Notes under the pieces: model-generated | The model's input: only the letters and a program-made list of their open reading frames with translations | Told to the model about the DNA's origin: nothing | Database searches by the model: none | Source: Echinicola vietnamensis DSM 17526 | GTDB taxonomy: Bacteria; Bacteroidota; Bacteroidia; Cytophagales; Cyclobacteriaceae | NCBI RefSeq assembly: GCF_000325705.1 | Contig: NC_019904.1 | Location: forward strand, 3,474,001-3,538,000 | DNA: 64,000 nucleotides | Direction of reading: 5' to 3' | In this document: positions 27,944 to 36,924 of the stretch, piece after piece | How positions within the stretch are numbered: the first letter of the stretch is position 1 | How the letters are laid out: each line of letters opens with the position of its first letter | Program-made: the position numbers and the translations under genes

Positions 27944-28747
27944 TCATCCTATTGCCCTAGCCCGATATTCTAAAGGGGTAAGTGTGGTTTGTGCTTTGAA
28001 AAATTTTACAAAATTGGACGAATCCGTAAAGTTAAGTTCAAATGCAATTTCCGATACCGTACTATCTGTATGGGTTAAGAGGTTCTTTGCTTCAATAAGC
28101 ATCCTTTCTCTGATCACCTCTCTTGCAGTAGCATTGACGGAAGTTTTACAGATTTTATTCAGTTTTTTGACAGATAAGTTCATCATTTCCGCGTAGCGCT
28201 CTACGTGCTTGACCTCCCTAAAATGCTCATTTAGGACTTGTTTAAAATTGGTAAATTCACGGGTAAAGGAAGTGTAATTGTTTCGGCTCATTTTGGCCAA
28301 AGCACTGCTTTTGATGATCACTAAATTCAAATAAGCGGTTAAAAAATCCAAGTCGCTACCAGCTTTATATGTTTTAAAAAAGATGTCCAAAATCTTGAAA
28401 ATGCCATTATCGCCCGAGAGGTCAAAATAATTTGGGAAATCAAAGAGACAGTTTTGGGATTTCGGGTACTGAACAAGAATTTCTTCCTTAAAAAGAATCA
28501 CATACCCATCTGGGATTTTCGAAAAGTCCCAACAGTGTACTTGGCCTGGCCCAAGGTAAAACCCTGATGGTGGGATAACGTCAAAAGTTTCATCACCAAT
28601 GGTATGCTTACCAGATCCTTTTGACAAAAAAATCAATTCATGATATCCCGCATGTTTGTGTGGCTTGGTAGGTTTGATGACCTGTTTCATCCGCGAAACT
28701 TTCAGGACAAGTTCGTCCTCAAGTTTTTTCTTTAATCCAATTTTCAT
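27944..28747 (-). CDS. AraC-family transcriptional regulator
   Basis: This is a regulator of 267 residues. An N-terminal cupin-like sensor domain (HKHAGYHELIFLSKGSGKHTIGD, then GFYLGPGQVHCW) is followed by a C-terminal double helix-turn-helix: RYAEMMNLSVKKLNKICK and TVSEIAFELNFTDSSNFVKFFKAQT, then LTPLEYR. The last motif is the family end. It probably senses a small molecule and controls the adjacent TonB receptor or nearby sugar genes. A good promoter match lies just upstream. Confidence 0.93.
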   Translation of the reverse strand: MKIGLKKKLEDELVLKVSRMKQVIKPTKPHKHAGYHELIFLSKGSGKHTIGDETFDVIPPSGFYLGPGQVHCWDFSKIPDGYVILFKEEILVQYPKSQNCLFDFPNYFDLSGDNGIFKILDIFFKTYKAGSDLDFLTAYLNLVIIKSSALAKMSRNNYTSFTREFTNFKQVLNEHFREVKHVERYAEMMNLSVKKLNKICKTSVNATAREVIRERMLIEAKNLLTHTDSTVSEIAFELNFTDSSNFVKFFKAQTTLTPLEYRARAIG

Positions 28748-28769
28748 GTATAGGGTAATGATTTGTCAG

Positions 28770-28799
28770 CAAAATTAGGATGAATTATATTTTGCCAAA
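28770..28799 (-). promoter_or_regulatory. Candidate promoter of the AraC-type gene
   Basis: On the minus strand TTTG (28796-28799) is followed after 18 bases by TAATTTTG (28770-28777), matching the Bacteroidota -33/-7 pattern. The start codon lies 22 bases downstream. Confidence 0.5.
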
Positions 28800-28898
28800 T
28801 CATTCTTTTACGAATGGTACCAAACAGGTAATCGAAAGCACTATAATATTGAGGATAGGGGATTGTTTGATGAAAATTATCCAAATTGCCATTAATTC

Positions 28899-29825
28899 CT
28901 AAAAGTCTTCTTCTCTAAACCACTGGTAGTAATCATTTATTTCTTCCGTACCAAGTGTCTTATGTACCAAAATCATATTTCTGAACTTAAGGGGTTGACC
29001 TTTGGAAATGGTGATCGGATCTTTGCCAGGGAAGGCCATGTTTTGCATGCTGTTGGCACTTCGAAGGATCCAGCCTTGGTAGGAGGGAAGGTGTTCAGGT
29101 GCTCCCATGATGGTGATGGTGGATGGACTGTTGTGACCAAACTTTCCCTCTACACTCATCCAAGGTCCCGCGTGTACGGGAAGGTTTTGTGGAATGATTT
29201 CTTTTCCTTCGGATCGAAACATCACTTCTTTGGGAAGCTTGATTCTGGGGGAAAAACCTCCATAGCCTTTGGCATCTTCCGAGCCTCCCAATTCCAAACC
29301 ATTCACCAGTGCCGTCATGGTGATATCGAAAGTCAGCGCATAAGCATTCGTTTCGAGTCGGTGAAAGGTGATCGTTACTTGTTCTTCCAAGACAGCACGG
29401 TTTTGTAAGCTGTCAGCCAGCCACTCTACAGTTGCCTGTATGGTCGCTTGGTTATTTTGGACGGTAGTTTCGGTGTTTTTTACCTTCCATGAAATGCCTT
29501 CACAAAACCAAGGATCAGCGATGCGCTTACCATTTACATATAGTTGGTGCCAAGTCCAAAAGATTCCGCGGTGGTGGAAGTGGTCCTCGGGAAAGTCTTC
29601 TGTCAGTACTTCCCCTTCCAAGCCGTAAAGGGGGTGAACATAGTTTGCCCGAGGATAGTTGCCATCCAGTGATTTTGTGGCAGTTTGATAAAAAAAGCGT
29701 GCCTGCCCCTTCTCTTTAAGCAGGATCCCTTCATCAGATTTTTCGAAGGCCAATTGCTGCGCATTACTGCAAGCGCAAAAGCAAAGCAAGAGTGGAAAGA
29801 GGTGGGCAAGAATATAGGTTTTCAT
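28899..29825 (-). CDS. PmoA-like (DUF6807-type) secreted protein
   Basis: This is a protein of 308 residues with a lipoprotein-like or Sec signal (MKTYILAHLFPLLLCFCACSNAQ). ATG 29825 was chosen because it opens this signal; a frame to 29852 adds nine polar residues. The body matches the so-called methane oxygenase PmoA family of Bacteroidota: ANYVHPLYGLEGEVLTEDFPEDHFHHRGIFW near residue 60, then GGFSPRIKLP and a late GPWMSVEGKFG. The family name is misleading; members occur in polysaccharide-utilisation loci and have no shown methane oxygenase activity. The real role is unknown. Confidence 0.82.
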   Translation of the reverse strand: MKTYILAHLFPLLLCFCACSNAQQLAFEKSDEGILLKEKGQARFFYQTATKSLDGNYPRANYVHPLYGLEGEVLTEDFPEDHFHHRGIFWTWHQLYVNGKRIADPWFCEGISWKVKNTETTVQNNQATIQATVEWLADSLQNRAVLEEQVTITFHRLETNAYALTFDITMTALVNGLELGGSEDAKGYGGFSPRIKLPKEVMFRSEGKEIIPQNLPVHAGPWMSVEGKFGHNSPSTITIMGAPEHLPSYQGWILRSANSMQNMAFPGKDPITISKGQPLKFRNMILVHKTLGTEEINDYYQWFREEDF

Positions 29826-29924
29826 GATTTGGGTAAAAGGCTGATAGATCAATTCGTTTTAAAAATAAAAGCAGCAAACCGGATAAACCAATTTGCTGCC
29901 CAATAAATCCAAGATTGGATCTGA

Positions 29925-30893
29925 TTATTTTCTGCCAATGGCCTTTTTGGCGGCTTTGACGATGTTATTGGCATCAAGTCCATATTTGTCCAACAGCTCC
30001 ATCGGTTTTCCTGATTCTCCAAAGGAATCGTCTACTCCAATGAATTCCTGAGGAGCAGGACTGTTTCTTACCAACGTCTGGGCCACGCTGTCTCCAAGGC
30101 CACCATTATACTGGTGCTCTTCGGCTGTGACACAGCAGCCTGTCTTGGCTACTGATTCCAAGATCGCTTCTGTGTCCAAAGGCTTGATCGTGTGGATGTT
30201 GATGACTTCCGCGCTGATGCCTTCTTCTCTTAGCTTTGCTTCTGCTACTACTGCTTCCCATACCAAGTGGCCAGTGGCAAAAATGGTCACGTCTTTACCT
30301 TCGATCATTTTCCAGGCTTTGCCGATTTCGAATTTCTGACCAGCTGGTGTGAAGATCGGCCACTTTGGACGGCCAAACCTAAGGTAAACAGGGCCATGGT
30401 AATCTGCAATGGCCATGGTAGCTGCTTTCGTTTGGTTATAATCACAAGGATTGATAACGGTCATGTTTGGCAGCATTTTCATCATGCCCAGATCTTCCAG
30501 AATCTGGTGTGTCGCCCCATCTTCCCCAAGGGTCAATCCTGCGTGGGAAGCACAGATTTTTACATTTTTCTCGGAATAGGCGATGGACTGACGGATTTGG
30601 TCATATACACGGCCTGTAGAGAAATTGGCAAAAGTACCGGTGAAAGGGATTTTGCCGTTGATGCTCATCCCGGCAGCAAGTCCCATCATATTGGCTTCAG
30701 CAATGCCTACTTGAAAGAACCTTTCCGGAAACTCTTTCTGGAAAGCGCCCATTTTCAAAGACCCAATGAGGTCAGCGCAAAGCCCTACCACATTGGGATT
30801 CTTACGTCCTGCTTCCAACAGCCCGTCCCCGAAACCGGAGCGGGTGTCGCTTTTTTCTGTATAGGTGAATTTTGTATCTAAAGTCTTTTCCAT
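29925..30893 (-). CDS. Transketolase, C-terminal half (split type)
   Basis: This is the second subunit of a two-gene transketolase, 322 residues. It carries the pyrimidine-binding domain (GDGLLEAGRKNPNVVGLCADL, then FFQVGIAEANMMGLAAG with the catalytic Glu) and the C-terminal domain (DVTIFATGHLVWEAVVA and VTAEEHQYNGGLGDSVA). The partner half lies 69 bases upstream. Split transketolases of this kind act in the pentose phosphate pathway or in DXP-like chemistry. The family also contains DXP-synthase-like proteins, so activity should not be assumed to be only pentose phosphate. Confidence 0.92.
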   Translation of the reverse strand: MEKTLDTKFTYTEKSDTRSGFGDGLLEAGRKNPNVVGLCADLIGSLKMGAFQKEFPERFFQVGIAEANMMGLAAGMSINGKIPFTGTFANFSTGRVYDQIRQSIAYSEKNVKICASHAGLTLGEDGATHQILEDLGMMKMLPNMTVINPCDYNQTKAATMAIADYHGPVYLRFGRPKWPIFTPAGQKFEIGKAWKMIEGKDVTIFATGHLVWEAVVAEAKLREEGISAEVINIHTIKPLDTEAILESVAKTGCCVTAEEHQYNGGLGDSVAQTLVRNSPAPQEFIGVDDSFGESGKPMELLDKYGLDANNIVKAAKKAIGRK

Positions 30894-30962
30894 GATTGTT
30901 CAGTTGTTGAATTGTTGGACTGTTTGATTGTCAAATGGGGTTTGCGTCCCATTTGTGGGTAG

Positions 30963-31814
30963 TTAATAATCCCCAAGGGTTTCTTCCAGCTGCCCCAGTG
31001 CATCTGCCAATTGCTCGTCATTTGGCGCAATTCCGTGCCATTTGTGGGTGCCAACCATAAAGTCTACCCCGTAGCCCATTTCTGTGTGCAGCAAGTTGAG
31101 CACTGGCTTGCCCTTGCCCAACAGGGTACGGGCATATTCCAAGCTGGAGACAACAGACTCCATATCATTTCCTTTCAAGGTGTCGATGACTTCCCATCCA
31201 AAGGCTTCCCATTTAGCTTTGAGGTCGTTAAGGTTCATGACAGCATCCGTGGGGCCGTCGATTTGCTGACCGTTATAGTCAATGGTAGCGATCAAGTTGT
31301 CCACTTTGTGATGGGGAGCGTACATGGCAGCTTCCCAGATTTGACCTTCCTGCTGCTCACCGTCACCCATCAGGGCGTAGACGATTCCGTCATCACCGTC
31401 TATTTTTTTGGCTTGGGCTGCTCCAATGGCTACTGATAAGCCTTGACCCAATGACCCTGATGCTATGCGAATGCCCGGAAGGCCTTCTTCTACTGCTGGG
31501 TGCCCTTGAAGACGGCTATCGATCTTTCTGAAAGTCTTCAGCTCTTCGATGTTAAAATAACCGCTTCTGGCCAGCACGCTGTACCATACAGGGGAAATAT
31601 GTCCATTGGAAAGAAAAAATAGGTCTTCTCCTTTTCCTTCCATTGAAAATTCATTGTTGTGCTTCAATTGGTTAAAGTACAAGGCCACAAAGAATTCAGT
31701 ACATCCTAGTGATGCTCCTGGGTGTCCCGACTGCACATCGTGCACCATGCGCACAATGTCTCGTCTCACCTGTGAGGCGGTCTTTTTAAGTTGTTCGGTT
31801 GATAGTTTTTCCAT
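30963..31814 (-). CDS. Transketolase, N-terminal half (split type)
   Basis: This is the thiamine-diphosphate-binding subunit, 283 residues. GHPGASLGCTEFFVALYF lies near residue 27, and SGSLGQGLSVAIGAA follows. The ThDP/Mg motif is GDGEQQEGQIWEA followed by LIATIDYNGQQIDGP. The length equals the N-terminal third of a full transketolase. It lies upstream of the C-terminal half in one unit. A Bcp gene precedes it on the same strand with only 10 bases between them, so all three are probably co-transcribed. Confidence 0.93.
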   Translation of the reverse strand: MEKLSTEQLKKTASQVRRDIVRMVHDVQSGHPGASLGCTEFFVALYFNQLKHNNEFSMEGKGEDLFFLSNGHISPVWYSVLARSGYFNIEELKTFRKIDSRLQGHPAVEEGLPGIRIASGSLGQGLSVAIGAAQAKKIDGDDGIVYALMGDGEQQEGQIWEAAMYAPHHKVDNLIATIDYNGQQIDGPTDAVMNLNDLKAKWEAFGWEVIDTLKGNDMESVVSSLEYARTLLGKGKPVLNLLHTEMGYGVDFMVGTHKWHGIAPNDEQLADALGQLEETLGDY

Positions 31815-31824
31815 TTTAAAGGAA

Positions 31825-32274
31825 TTATTTAAGTATTTGATTTGAATGTTCTTTGGTTTTTACTTTCTCGATGATTTCGGCAATCTTACCTTCTTCATCG
31901 ATAACGAAAGTGGTACGAACAGTGCCCATATAAGTCCTGCCGTAATTTTTCTTTTCCCTCCAGGTGTTGTATAATTCATGTACGGCCTTGTCCTCGTCGG
32001 CGATCAACGGGAAGGGAAGTTCGTGCTTTTCAATAAACTTTTTATGGGATTTTTCGGAATCTGTACTGATGCCAAGTACCACGTATCCTGCATCCAAAAG
32101 CGCATCGTAATGATCTCTTAGGTCACAGGCTTGCGCGGTGCATCCAGGAGTGTTGTCCTTTGGATAAAAATAAAGCACCACCTTTTTACCTTTATAATCA
32201 GACAGTTTTATCGTGTTACCATCTTGGTCTTTTGCCTCAAAATCAGGCGCTTTGTTTCCTATTTCAAGTGACAT
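31825..32274 (-). CDS. bcp: Thioredoxin-dependent thiol peroxidase, Bcp/PrxQ
   Basis: This peroxiredoxin has 149 residues, with peroxidatic Cys45 in the classical TPGCTAQAC motif and Cys50 as the resolving residue. YFYPKD precedes it and VRTTFVIDEEGKI follows, all as in E. coli Bcp. It is cytoplasmic. It starts 66 bases from the M23 peptidase stop and ends 10 bases before the transketolase genes. It is closer to the textbook Bcp than the paralogue at 11925-12383. Confidence 0.95.
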   Translation of the reverse strand: MSLEIGNKAPDFEAKDQDGNTIKLSDYKGKKVVLYFYPKDNTPGCTAQACDLRDHYDALLDAGYVVLGISTDSEKSHKKFIEKHELPFPLIADEDKAVHELYNTWREKKNYGRTYMGTVRTTFVIDEEGKIAEIIEKVKTKEHSNQILK

Positions 32275-32340
32275 AAATTAGTGTTTTATAGGTTTAAGTG
32301 TTTTTTTGACATTTAAAGTTCTGAAATATTTTCCAAAAAC

Positions 32341-34254
32341 CTAAAGTTTCCGGCTAAAAACTGCATCGTTACCTGCATTATCTGTGACTTTTAGCTCAAA
32401 CTGGCCTTTGAAAGGGGTGTTGTCCTGCTTCTGCGTCCAAATTACACCATTTTTGTGTTCAAACCTCAATATTACCCATTTTCCGTTAATCCTGGCTTCA
32501 AAACGATTGATACCCGAGAGATTGTCTCGGATAGAAAACCGTAATGATGAGGAACTGACGCGGATAGGGCGAATAGTAGGCGGAGTATCATCTTTGACCA
32601 ATACAAAAGTACCAAAATATTTGGTTTTAAAGTTAATCTTCCCTTCGTTCCACTCTCCTCCTAAGAAACGCTTGTATCCATTTCCGTAAAGTTGGTAAAC
32701 GTCCACATGATCGATTGGTCCGTCATACCCTGAAACGTCCATACTGACGGAGATCTCGTTGCGTAAATAATCCCCTCGATCATCGTTGATTTTGACCGAA
32801 GGTCGATTGTAATAGGTGCTTCTTTCCGTATGGAGAAAAAGGGTCTCTAAGAGGGCATCTTTTGGAAAGTGGATGGCCGTATATCCATCGTTAAAATAGT
32901 ATTCCTTGTTAAAGGGGATTTTGGCTTGGAGCGCAGGTTTGATCACCTCGGAGCAAATATCCACTGAATCGGGCAGCCCAAAATCCATGTCCCAAATATA
33001 GGTCCTGAACCGAGGGTCTTCGTAGGACATCATGACATCCATCATCATACCATTGACATAAAACTTGGCCAACTTGTGTCCATCAGTCTTATCGGCCCTA
33101 ATGATCATCCAGTTTCCCTTATACGCTATGGCCTTTCTACTGGCACTATAACTGCTGACATCATGGGTTTCTTTTTCACCTTTGAAAGTCAACTTTAGGA
33201 GGCTTTCATTGCCGAACACATCTTCCAAACGAACCGTAACATCTTTTGTGCTATCAGGCATCACCTGAATGGCTCCGCTGTAGAGGCTATCGGGGGTATA
33301 GAAATCAAACTGGTTATAAGGAGTCGTGTAAAGTTTGGTATAGCGGTTTTCGTGCGTATGGGTCAATAAGAACCTGCCTAAGTTAAAATCGATCTTGTCG
33401 ACATTGACATCAAAAGTCTTCTGGCCTTCTTCGTAGATTTCAAAGTGCGGAAATCCATTGGGGTTGTAAGCACCGTCCAGCTTGTCGTATCCGCTTACTT
33501 CAATGCCTACTTTTCCCGTAATGGAAAGGTTGCCGTCCACTACAAACTGATTGTCCCGGTAATTTAGCCGAAGGACTGTGCGTTCGAATTTGCCATTGAT
33601 CCGGCTTTCAAGTGTAAGGGGTGTAATGGCCACGGCCCTGACGGTGGGCGGAGTGCTGTCTTTTACTTCACTAAAGCCAAACTTTAGCGGATCCAGTGCA
33701 CGGTCCAGGGAATCCCGGATTTCAAAATGCAGGTGGGGCCCACCTGAACTTCCGGTATTTCCGGAATAGGCAATGATTTCCCCTTTTTTGATGGGCAATG
33801 CCATGGAATCGGGATAGATTTCCAAGTCATTTTCCTCTGCTGCTGTCATTTCTTGCCACATGTATTTAGCGATGCGTGCATTGAAATCCTTTAGGTGACC
33901 ATATAATGTGTATTGGCCGTTGGGGTGCTTGAGGTAAAGGACATTGCCATAGCCATAACTCGATACCTTCATCCGGTAAACATAGCCATCTGCTGCGGCA
34001 TAGATCGGAAGCCCCTGTCTGCCTTCAGTTTTGATGTCAATGCCACTATGAAAGTGATTGGGGCGGATTTCACTCATGTTGCCCGAGAGGTAATTGCGCT
34101 CCCCAGGTTTGATGGGGAATTGATAATACCCCTTGTCAGTTTGGGCAAATAAGGTGCTTTCTGTCCATCCCCAAATGAGCAAGAAAAGGAGAAATTTACT
34201 TAATCTCAAAATCCAACAATTTTTGGTCTTCGATAAAGGCTTCAAGGTGGTCAC
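32341..34254 (-). CDS. M23-family (LytM-type) peptidase with large C-terminal region
   Basis: This is an exported zinc peptidase of 637 residues. A signal peptide (LSKFLLFLLIWGWTESTLFAQ) precedes the M23 core. Its motifs are NHFHSGIDIKT (zinc His and Asp), AAADGYVYRMKVS, GYGNVLYLKHPNGQYTLYGHL and the HLHFEIRD box, so all zinc ligands are present. The C-terminal 430 or so residues look like several beta-sandwich domains, including an Ig-like end (VTDNAGNDAVF). It may act on peptidoglycan crosslinks. The start is uncertain: GTG 34254 overlaps the next gene by 59 bases; TTG 34209 overlaps by 14 and sits right before the signal. Confidence 0.9.
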   Translation of the reverse strand: MTTLKPLSKTKNCWILRLSKFLLFLLIWGWTESTLFAQTDKGYYQFPIKPGERNYLSGNMSEIRPNHFHSGIDIKTEGRQGLPIYAAADGYVYRMKVSSYGYGNVLYLKHPNGQYTLYGHLKDFNARIAKYMWQEMTAAEENDLEIYPDSMALPIKKGEIIAYSGNTGSSGGPHLHFEIRDSLDRALDPLKFGFSEVKDSTPPTVRAVAITPLTLESRINGKFERTVLRLNYRDNQFVVDGNLSITGKVGIEVSGYDKLDGAYNPNGFPHFEIYEEGQKTFDVNVDKIDFNLGRFLLTHTHENRYTKLYTTPYNQFDFYTPDSLYSGAIQVMPDSTKDVTVRLEDVFGNESLLKLTFKGEKETHDVSSYSASRKAIAYKGNWMIIRADKTDGHKLAKFYVNGMMMDVMMSYEDPRFRTYIWDMDFGLPDSVDICSEVIKPALQAKIPFNKEYYFNDGYTAIHFPKDALLETLFLHTERSTYYNRPSVKINDDRGDYLRNEISVSMDVSGYDGPIDHVDVYQLYGNGYKRFLGGEWNEGKINFKTKYFGTFVLVKDDTPPTIRPIRVSSSSLRFSIRDNLSGINRFEARINGKWVILRFEHKNGVIWTQKQDNTPFKGQFELKVTDNAGNDAVFSRKL

Positions 34255-34807
34255 CTGCGGCTACTTTGCCTACCCCCGCAGGCGTTCCAGTAAAGATTAG
34301 GTCGCCTTTCTTTAACGTAAAAAATTGGGAAACGTATTCGATGATGACCCCAAAATCAAACAGCATCAGGGAGGTGTTGCCCACCTGCTTTTGCTCTCCG
34401 TTGATGTCAAGGTGGAAGTTGATGTCTTTGAAGTCCTTAAAATCACTAACCGGTAAAAACCTGCCGATAGGAGCAGAGCCATTGAAAGCTTTGGCAATTT
34501 CCCAAGGGAGTCCTTTTTCCTTGCACTTTTGTTGGACATCCCTTGCCGTAAAATCAATGCCAATCCCAATCTCACCGAAATAGCGATGGGCAAACTCTTT
34601 TTTGATAAACTTGCCTTCTTTGTTGATCTTCAAAACCAATTCCACTTCATGGTGAACGTCATGGGAAAATTCTGGCAGGTAAAAAGGCAGGTTGTTTTTG
34701 ATGATTGCCGTGTCTGGCTTGAGGAAAACTACTGGATTTTCAGGTCTTTCGTTTTCTAATTCCTCGATGTGTTTGGCGTAATTTCGCCCGATGGCTATGA
34801 TCTTCAT
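34196..34807 (-). CDS. Fumarylacetoacetate-hydrolase family protein
   Basis: This is a small FAH-fold hydrolase or decarboxylase of 203 residues. The start KIIAIGRNYAKHIEEL and the segments PVVFLKPDTAI and HHEVELVLKI contain the usual metal-ligand acidic residues. FTARDVQQKCKEKGLPWEIAKAFNGSAPIG and LIFTGTPAGVGKV are also family motifs. Members hydrolyse acylpyruvates or tautomerise and decarboxylate oxaloacetate; the substrate here is not known. Its end overlaps the M23 peptidase start, suggesting co-transcription without functional relation. It is distinct from the longer FAH protein of the fucose cluster. Confidence 0.9.
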   Translation of the reverse strand: MKIIAIGRNYAKHIEELENERPENPVVFLKPDTAIIKNNLPFYLPEFSHDVHHEVELVLKINKEGKFIKKEFAHRYFGEIGIGIDFTARDVQQKCKEKGLPWEIAKAFNGSAPIGRFLPVSDFKDFKDINFHLDINGEQKQVGNTSLMLFDFGVIIEYVSQFFTLKKGDLIFTGTPAGVGKVAAGDHLEAFIEDQKLLDFEIK

Positions 34808-34953
34808 GAAAAGATAGTATTGGATTTTTTATGTTTTCACAAAGAAACATGATAAGGGTGGATTAATAAAATGTTTGGATGGGATAATACCAAATATACC
34901 TGGAATGTTTCCTTGCGGAATTTAATAGTCTAAAATGGTATTAGCGGAAATTT

Positions 34954-35823
34954 TTACGGCCAGGGGATATAGGAGTCATCTCCTTTCACCATGGGCCAGT
35001 CTTTGGCCTTCCACTTTGCTTTTCCTTCCTCAATAATGGCTTTATCACTGGCCACGAAATTCCATTCTATAAAGCGTTCTTCCGGAAATGCTGGTCCACC
35101 GAAAAGGATGATATGGCTATCTTTTTTGATCTTAAGCGCACATTGGTTGTCGATTTTGGAGACCAGTAAATGGTCTTTTTCCACTACCTGATCACAAGCA
35201 TTGACTTCTCCAGTGACGATGCAGATCCCAATTTCCCCTTCCAAATGCCCGACGATCTCAAGGTCATGGTCTGCGGTGGTTTTGATGTCAATCATAAAAA
35301 GGTCAGAATGTACGGGAACTGGAGAGGTACGGCCATAACCCTTGCCGGCCACTAAGGTAAAAGAAGCGCCTTGATCTTGCCATTGCGGAAGGTCTTTGGC
35401 ATCAATGTGGTGAAACTGTGGCGCCATCAGTTCTTTTTCCTTCGGTAGCGCCACCCAGATTTGATAACCATGAATGGGATAAGTGCCGCCATCCCGCATT
35501 GCTGGAGGGGTCCGCTCGGTATGGGTGACCCCGCGGCCGGCTGTCATCCAATTGACGGATCCAGGCGCAATGAGTTGTTTCGTGCCCAAACTGTCCTCGT
35601 GAACCATTTCTCCTTCAAGCAAAAAAGTAAGGGTGGACAAGCCGACATGGGGATGCTGGCCAATATCCATATAGTGACCGGGTTTTACGGTAGAAGGCCC
35701 CATATGATCAATGAACACAAATGGCCCTACCATTCTTTTTTTTCGAAAGGGCAATAAACGGCCCACTAAAAAGTCACCAATGTCGCGGCTTCTTTCAGGG
35801 ATAATCAGGTCTGTATTGGACAT
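34954..35823 (-). CDS. Pirin-family bicupin protein
   Basis: This is a cytosolic bicupin of 289 residues. The pirin N-terminal cupin shows GPFVFIDHMGP, DIGQHPHVGLSTLTFLLEGEMVHEDSLG and LIAPGSVNWMTAGRGVTHTE, with the metal-binding His/His/Glu set. Some pirins have quercetinase activity and others regulate; the role here is open. It begins 23 bases after the stop of an unknown gene on the same strand, so the two are probably one operon. Confidence 0.92.
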   Translation of the reverse strand: MSNTDLIIPERSRDIGDFLVGRLLPFRKKRMVGPFVFIDHMGPSTVKPGHYMDIGQHPHVGLSTLTFLLEGEMVHEDSLGTKQLIAPGSVNWMTAGRGVTHTERTPPAMRDGGTYPIHGYQIWVALPKEKELMAPQFHHIDAKDLPQWQDQGASFTLVAGKGYGRTSPVPVHSDLFMIDIKTTADHDLEIVGHLEGEIGICIVTGEVNACDQVVEKDHLLVSKIDNQCALKIKKDSHIILFGGPAFPEERFIEWNFVASDKAIIEEGKAKWKAKDWPMVKGDDSYIPWP

Positions 35824-35846
35824 GTTTGTTTACGTTGGAATTTGGA

Positions 35847-36341
35847 CTATAATTTAGCCAGATTCCACTTAAGTACCAATGGTTGGGGGAAGAGAAAATT
35901 TCTTACTGCGTGGAAGAAAAATCGCTTGCCTTTCTGGGCCATTTGTTCCTTTTGTTGTTTCTCTTGACGTGCCTTTGCCTTGGTCAGGTTGTTTAAGGAA
36001 TATAATTTTAGGGTGAAAGTACCTTGGAAAACTTCTACCTCCGTGATGTCCAATTCCGTGCTTTCTATATCTTGATTACCATAAATGACTCTGATCTCCA
36101 TGTTTCCAAGTTCTTCGGTTTCTCCCACTGATTGGATCAAAAGCGTTTTGAGTTCTTCTGTATGGGGAAGGTGTCCAGGTGTTTTGTTGTCACTAAGGTA
36201 AACCTGAACTGCTTCATTTTTCTTGAAAGCAATTTTGGAAATCGTAAAGCCACCGTCAGTGAATAGTCCAGGGAGGTATTCTACTTTAACGGGCATTTTG
36301 GGTGTCAGCTTGAGAAGCTGTATAAAGTCTTTCGCCTGCAT
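35847..36341 (-). CDS. Protein of unknown function upstream of pirin
   Basis: This is a protein of 164 residues with no signal peptide or membrane segment. It starts MQAKDFIQLLKLTPKMPV. The first 115 residues read as an alpha/beta domain with many beta strands (AVQVYLSDNK and MEIRVIYGNQD). The last 50 residues change character to a basic, Gln/Lys-rich helix (KARQEKQQKEQMAQKGKR) and a hydrophobic tail. I do not recognise a family. The coding frame is consistent and the gap to pirin is only 23 bases, so it is a real gene. Confidence 0.7.
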   Translation of the reverse strand: MQAKDFIQLLKLTPKMPVKVEYLPGLFTDGGFTISKIAFKKNEAVQVYLSDNKTPGHLPHTEELKTLLIQSVGETEELGNMEIRVIYGNQDIESTELDITEVEVFQGTFTLKLYSLNNLTKAKARQEKQQKEQMAQKGKRFFFHAVRNFLFPQPLVLKWNLAKL

Positions 36342-36924
36342 AATTTTCTGGTTCTGTTACTTTTAGGTTACGATAATTTTTAACCTGTGGACACAAAGAT
36401 GCCTAAAAAAGTGTATGATCTAAAATTTAAAAGTTAGAATAATTATACGATTTATGCCTAAATTAATAGTGAAAGGGAAGGTTTGGGCTTTTTGTTCGTG
36501 TTAAAGTGTTTTTTGTATAACATAAAGTGGATTATATGGTGATTTTCGAGTTAATAAAATTTAACATTAAAAGTTTAAATATTTAATTGCTAGCGGGTTA
36601 GTGAGCTTAATGGTAAGATGATTAAGACTTTTTTGCTTTGTCAATTACGGTACTGGATTTGTGTAGATGATGGAGCAGGACAGGGGGTTATGTTGTGATT
36701 TTTGATGTAATACTAAACTATTTTTGAAAGCTCGTCCTTATTAAAAATCTTTCTAAAAAGGCTGAATATTTTATTTATTCGTCACCTCTTCACGTTTATA
36801 TCCGTAAAAGATAATATGTTTGTTAATTAATTGTTAATCAGTGAAAAATGATTAATTTATATGGGGAGAACAAACCTTGTTTGGCTGTTTAGTCTTTCAA
36901 TATAAAACCAAAGGAGCTTTAGTT
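36342..36924. other. AT-rich gap with a weak promoter-like box
   Basis: These 583 bases lie between divergent genes and are very AT-rich. No reading frame or stable RNA fold was seen. TATGTTTG at 36815-36822 fits the -7 consensus for the rightward gene, but the upstream element is poor. Confidence 0.4.
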
